A stretch of 7,984 nt of DNA. Origin: an uncultured Clostridium sp. (lineage in GTDB: Bacteria > Bacillota_A > Clostridia > TANB77 > CAG-508). The notes below the pieces were generated by a model. That model made no database searches and was not told where the DNA came from. It saw nothing but the letters and a program-made list of their open reading frames with translations. The translations under genes and the position numbers were made by a program. Each line of letters opens with the position of its first letter. Position 1 is the first letter of the stretch. Location of the stretch: NCBI GenBank assembly GCA_905200315.1, contig CAJKKA010000070.1, forward strand, positions 1 through 7,984, given 5' to 3'. This document shows, piece after piece, positions 5,635 to 7,984 of the stretch.

Positions 5635-5658
5635 TAGGCAGACTTATTTGTCTGCCTA
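5635..5658 (-). terminator. Hairpin after lexA, probable terminator
   Basis: TAGGCAGAC (5635-5643) pairs perfectly with GTCTGCCTA (5650-5658), a 9-bp stem with loop TTATTT, 16 bp beyond the lexA stop. The downstream tract on the minus strand (ATTAAATAATAT) is only moderately U-rich, so termination may be partial. Unlike the REP-like elements it has no GTAG foot and a different stem. Confidence 0.6.
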
Positions 5659-5674
5659 TTATAAATTTTATGAT

Positions 5675-6325
5675 TTACATTTTTCTAAATACACCAGCAA
5701 CTTTTCCTAGTATTTTACAGTCTGGAACTATTATTGGATCCATTGTACTGTTTTCTGGTTGTAAACGTATATGGTCTTTTTCTTTGTAAAATGTTTTAAC
5801 TGTTGCTTCATCTCCTACTAAAGCTACTACCATTTCTCCATTACGTGCGCTATCTTGTTTCTTTACAAGTATTAGATCTCCATCTAAAATACCTGCTTCT
5901 ATCATACTTTCTCCTCTAACTTTTAGCATAAAGGCTTCGCTATTTCCAACAAAATCTATTGGAATTGGAAAAGTATCTGTAACATTTTCAACTGCTAATA
6001 TTGGTGCTCCTGCTGTAACTTTACCTATAACTGGCACTTCTGCAAGTTCTTTATGTGTGTAAAAATCTTTAACTGATTTTTCTTTCTTTACTCCATCTGC
6101 ACCTTTCAAAAGTCTTAGTGTTCTACCTTTTTGTGATTCTTTTTTTATAAATCCTTTTGATTCTAGTTGTGCTAGATAGCCATGTACTGTTGCTGTTGAA
6201 CTTAATCCAACTGCCTTTCCTATTTCTCTAACTGATGGTGGATATCCGTTTGTTTGTATTTGTTTTTCTATAAATTTTAGTATTGCTCTTTCTCTTTTAT
6301 TTAGTCCATTTGCATCCTTTTTCAT
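5675..6325 (-). CDS. lexA: LexA, SOS-response transcriptional repressor
   Basis: A 216-residue LexA, slightly longer than the B. subtilis protein (about 205). The N-terminal winged helix-turn-helix spans about 1-72, with recognition region [21 protein letters not shown] (31-51). A charged linker (about 74-92) joins it to the S24 peptidase domain. The self-cleavage site is Ala105-Gly106 in GKVTAGAP. The catalytic dyad is Ser140 in [13 protein letters not shown] and Lys177 in DEATVKTFY. All elements for RecA-stimulated autocleavage are present. The start at 6325 has TAGGAG nine nt upstream. The gene is divergent from serS and has its own promoter with a LexA-box-like site overlapping the -35, consistent with autorepression. 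It is followed by a hairpin that separates it from the HipA-like gene. Confidence 0.97.
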   Translation of the reverse strand: MKKDANGLNKRERAILKFIEKQIQTNGYPPSVREIGKAVGLSSTATVHGYLAQLESKGFIKKESQKGRTLRLLKGADGVKKEKSVKDFYTHKELAEVPVIGKVTAGAPILAVENVTDTFPIPIDFVGNSEAFMLKVRGESMIEAGILDGDLILVKKQDSARNGEMVVALVGDEATVKTFYKEKDHIRLQPENSTMDPIIVPDCKILGKVAGVFRKM

Positions 6326-6352
6326 TTAATCACGCTCCTAATTTTTTTGTAT

Positions 6353-6392
6353 ATTCTACCATACAAACATTTAATTGTCAAACATAAGTTTA
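6353..6392 (-). promoter_or_regulatory. lexA promoter with overlapping LexA-box-like sites
   Basis: On the minus strand, a perfect TTGACA (RC of 6376-6381) and TAGAAT (RC of 6353-6358) are 17 nt apart, with a leader of about 20 nt. TAAACTTATGTTTG (RC of 6379-6392) overlaps the -35, and a weaker CAATTAAATGTTTG (RC of 6364-6377) lies in the spacer. The first differs by one base from the 14-mer at 4008-4021. Binding here would block lexA transcription; its position also lies just upstream of the serS -35. Confidence 0.65.
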
Positions 6393-6397
6393 AAAAT

Positions 6398-6426
6398 TTG
6401 CTTTTTTGTTTATATTGTTGTAAAAT
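6398..6426 (+). promoter_or_regulatory. Candidate serS promoter
   Basis: TTGCTT (6398-6403) and TAAAAT (6421-6426) are separated by 17 nt. The predicted leader is under 30 nt, too short for a T-box, so serS does not appear to use tRNA-sensing antitermination here. The -35 is weak (three of six). Confidence 0.45.
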
Positions 6427-6459
6427 GCACTTATTAATTTTATTTTTATGGAGGCTATT

Positions 6460-7746
6460 ATGATAGATATAAAACTTATTAGAGAAAATCCTGAACTTGT
6501 AAAAGAAAATATTCGTAAAAAATTTCAAAATCACAAATTAGTTTTGGTTGATGAAGTTTTAGACTTAGACGTAAAAAATAGAAAAGCTAAACTTCATGGT
6601 GATGAACTAAGAATGAATAGAAAAAATTTAAGTAATCAAATTGGTTCTTTAATGCGTGAAGGCAAAAAAGATGAAGCTGAAAAAATAAAAGCTGAAGTTC
6701 AAAAAATAAACTCTGAACTTGAAGAAAATGAAAAATTAGAAGCTGAATATGCAGAAGAGATAAAATCTAGAATGATGAAAATACCTAATATTATGCATGA
6801 ATCTGTTCCAATAGGTGAAGACGATAGTAAAAATGTTGAAATAAAAAAATATGGTGAACCTGTAGTTCCAGATTATGAAATTCCATTTCACGGTAAAATT
6901 TTAGAAAATTTTGGTGGACTTGATTTAGATAGTGCTAGAAGAGTTGCTGGAAACGGTTTTTATTATCTTTTAGGCGATGTTGCTAGACTACATTCTGCAG
7001 TTCTTACTTATGCAAGAGACTTTATGATTAACAAAGGATTTACTTATTGCATTCCACCTTATATGATTCGTTCTGACGTTGTTACAGGTGTTATGAGTTT
7101 CGAAGAAATGGATGCAATGATGTATAAAATTGAAGGTGAAGATTTATATTTAATCGGTACAAGTGAACATTCTATGATTGGACGTTTTAAAGATCAAATA
7201 TTAAATAAAGAAGATTTACCTTATAATTTAACTTCATATTCACCTTGTTTTAGAAAAGAAAAAGGTGCACACGGTATTGAAGAACGTGGTGTTTATAGAA
7301 TACATCAATTTGAAAAACAAGAAATGATTGTTGTATGTGAACCAGAAGATAGTTGGAATTGGTATGATAAAATGTGGTCATATACAGTTGAATTATTTAG
7401 AAGTATGGATGTGCCTGTTAGAACTTTGGAATGTTGCAGTGGAGATTTAGCAGATTTAAAAGCTAAAAGTTGTGATGTAGAAGCATGGAGTCCAAGACAA
7501 AAGAAATATTTTGAAGTTGGAAGCTGTTCAAATTTAACAGATGCCCAATCTAGACGTTTAGGTATACGTATTAAAGGTGAAAAAGGAAATTATTTACCTC
7601 ATACTTTAAATAATACTGTTGTTGCTCCGCCTCGTATGTTAATTGCTATTGTTGAAAATAATTATCAACCAGATGGAAGCATTAAAATTCCAGAAGTTTT
7701 AAGACCTTATATGGGTGGAATTGAAAAAATTTCACCTAAAAAGTAA
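6460..7746 (+). CDS. serS: Seryl-tRNA synthetase (class II), divergent
   Basis: Charges tRNA-Ser with serine in the cytosol. The start is placed at 6460 rather than the ATG at 6448, because GGAGG (6450-6454) overlaps that earlier ATG and MIDIKLIRENPE matches the family N-terminus; this gives 428 residues. A long antiparallel coiled-coil arm for tRNA-Ser lies at about 28-105. The serine-site motif is TSEHS (234-238), normally TAE. Motif 2 is FRKEKGAHGIEERGVYRIHQF (264-284, Arg265). Motif 3 is HTLNNTVVAPPRMLIAIVEN (381-400, Arg392), where most bacterial enzymes read HTLNGSGLAVGR. EDSWNWYDK (296-304) and CCSGDLADLKAK (325-336) recall archaeal enzymes. The gene diverges from lexA, and GC-rich repeats follow its stop. 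Confidence 0.95.
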   Translation: MIDIKLIRENPELVKENIRKKFQNHKLVLVDEVLDLDVKNRKAKLHGDELRMNRKNLSNQIGSLMREGKKDEAEKIKAEVQKINSELEENEKLEAEYAEEIKSRMMKIPNIMHESVPIGEDDSKNVEIKKYGEPVVPDYEIPFHGKILENFGGLDLDSARRVAGNGFYYLLGDVARLHSAVLTYARDFMINKGFTYCIPPYMIRSDVVTGVMSFEEMDAMMYKIEGEDLYLIGTSEHSMIGRFKDQILNKEDLPYNLTSYSPCFRKEKGAHGIEERGVYRIHQFEKQEMIVVCEPEDSWNWYDKMWSYTVELFRSMDVPVRTLECCSGDLADLKAKSCDVEAWSPRQKKYFEVGSCSNLTDAQSRRLGIRIKGEKGNYLPHTLNNTVVAPPRMLIAIVENNYQPDGSIKIPEVLRPYMGGIEKISPKK

Positions 7747-7776
7747 AATGTATTTTATAGATGTTGGAAGCTACAC

Positions 7777-7803
7777 GGGCGGACAGAGGCGTCCGCCCAT
7801 ACA
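7777..7803 (-). repeat. REP-like palindrome, stem type GGGCGGAC, after serS
   Basis: GGGCGGAC (7777-7784) pairs with GTCCGCCC (7791-7798) around AGAGGC. The 22-nt stem-loop is identical to that at 61-82, almost the full window away. The foot is altered: the plus strand continues ATACAA, so the minus strand reads TTGTAT instead of TGTAG. It lies 30 bp after the serS stop and faces the copy at 7840-7860. Confidence 0.85.
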
Positions 7804-7838
7804 ATCAAAAATAGAAATTTTTTTAATACCAAAATAAT

Positions 7839-7860
7839 GTAGCGGCGGTCATTGACCGCC
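7839..7860 (+). repeat. REP-like GTAG palindrome in opposite orientation, stem type GGCGGTC
   Basis: TGTAGC precedes GGCGGTC (7844-7850), which pairs with GACCGCC (7854-7860) around ATT. This is the only copy whose GTAG foot reads on the plus strand. With the copy at 7777 it forms an inverted pair with feet facing inward across about 40 bp, the arrangement seen in REP doublets. Confidence 0.75.
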
Positions 7861-7881
7861 ATAATAATTTTTGATTATATT
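7852..7881 (+). promoter_or_regulatory. Possible engB promoter partly supplied by the repeat
   Basis: TTGACC (7852-7857), the right arm of the palindrome, is followed after 18 nt by TATATT (7876-7881). Transcription would begin close to the AAAGGAG at 7888-7894, leaving a leader of about 14 nt. engB could also be transcribed by read-through from serS. Confidence 0.35.
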
Positions 7882-7901
7882 AAAATTAAAGGAGTAAAAA
7901 A

Positions 7902-7984
7902 ATGTTAATTAAAAATCCTAAATTTGAGGTTTCTGCTGTTAGCCCCAAACAATACCCTAACAATAATTTACCTGAAATTGTTTT
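7902..7984 (+). CDS. engB: EngB/YsxC (YihA) ribosome-biogenesis GTPase, N-terminal part only
   Basis: The first 27 codons are visible before the window ends, encoding MLIKNPKFEVSAVSPKQYP and then NNNLPEIV. This is the characteristic start of the EngB/YsxC family (KN.EF..SAV...QYP...LPEIAFAGRSNVGKSS), just short of the P-loop. The family comprises essential circularly simple GTPases needed for 50S ribosomal subunit assembly. AAAGGAG (7888-7894) lies seven nt before the ATG. The gene follows serS by 155 bp, a gap occupied by two palindromic repeats in opposite orientation. Identification rests on the N-terminus alone but that stretch is distinctive. Confidence 0.85.
   Translation, partial: MLIKNPKFEVSAVSPKQYPNNNLPEIV

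Noticed and set aside
5559..6325. lexA acting as the HipB-like partner of the HipA-like kinase
   Set aside because: The LexA domains are complete and canonical, a hairpin separates the genes, and the kinase has its own candidate promoter.
6393..6459. T-box leader for serS
   Set aside because: The space between the candidate promoter and the start codon is under 35 nt, too short for a T-box, and no specifier or antiterminator sequence is seen.
6448..6459. Upstream ATG as the serS start
   Set aside because: This ATG overlaps the GGAGG ribosome binding site, and the family N-terminus matches the ATG at 6460.

Overview
The window is very AT-rich. It has Gram-positive-type promoters (TTGACA-N17-TAGAAT/TAAAAT) and strong GGAGG-type ribosome binding sites. 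A Firmicutes-style LexA is present, and TGA/TAA are used as stops. Together these point to a low-GC Bacillota, most likely an uncultured clostridial relative; no gene here fixes the genus.

Layout. Positions 1-324 hold no intact gene. They contain a possible IS3-type insertion-sequence end (1-53) and a 23-codon reading frame (51-122, minus) with an excellent ribosome binding site. That frame is preceded by a near-consensus promoter (273-300) and a foldable leader, and looks like the surviving 5' end of a lost gene. Leftward genes follow: an iron-sulfur flavoprotein-like NAD(P)H oxidoreductase (325-948), an Rpn/YhgA-like PD-(D/E)XK nuclease (1119-2213), and an operon of a YgjP-type metallopeptidase (3289-3972) and a YihY/BrkB membrane protein (2455-3255). 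Next is a HipA/CtkA-like kinase (4600-5559) with a previously uncalled 47-residue companion (4404-4547), then lexA (5675-6325). Transcription diverges at 6326-6459. Rightward are serS (6460-7746) and the first 27 codons of the ribosome-assembly GTPase gene engB (7902-end).

The most unusual content is a family of GC-rich palindromes scattered through the AT-rich intergenic DNA, with nine copies or remnants. Read in the orientation of the intact copies, each starts with GTAG (TGTAG) followed by an imperfect palindrome. This is the architecture of REP elements, which are mobilised by RAYT-type Y1 transposases. Several different stem sequences share one tail and one AT-rich flank, and three copies form a tandem array with a period of about 64 bp. 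Copies sit just after stop codons, and two unrelated genes next to copies (yihY and the 47-aa ORF) share their last 19 of 20 bases.

Regulation. A 14-mer upstream of lexA (TAAACTTATGTTTG) recurs with one change in the ygjP-yihY promoter (TGAACTTATGTTTG). Two further LexA-box-like sites flank that promoter, so the metallopeptidase/membrane-protein operon may belong to the SOS regulon. The HipA-like kinase and its small partner form a candidate toxin-antitoxin-like or signalling pair. The SerRS has archaeal-looking motif 2 and neighbouring signatures, which is unexpected in a bacterial serS.
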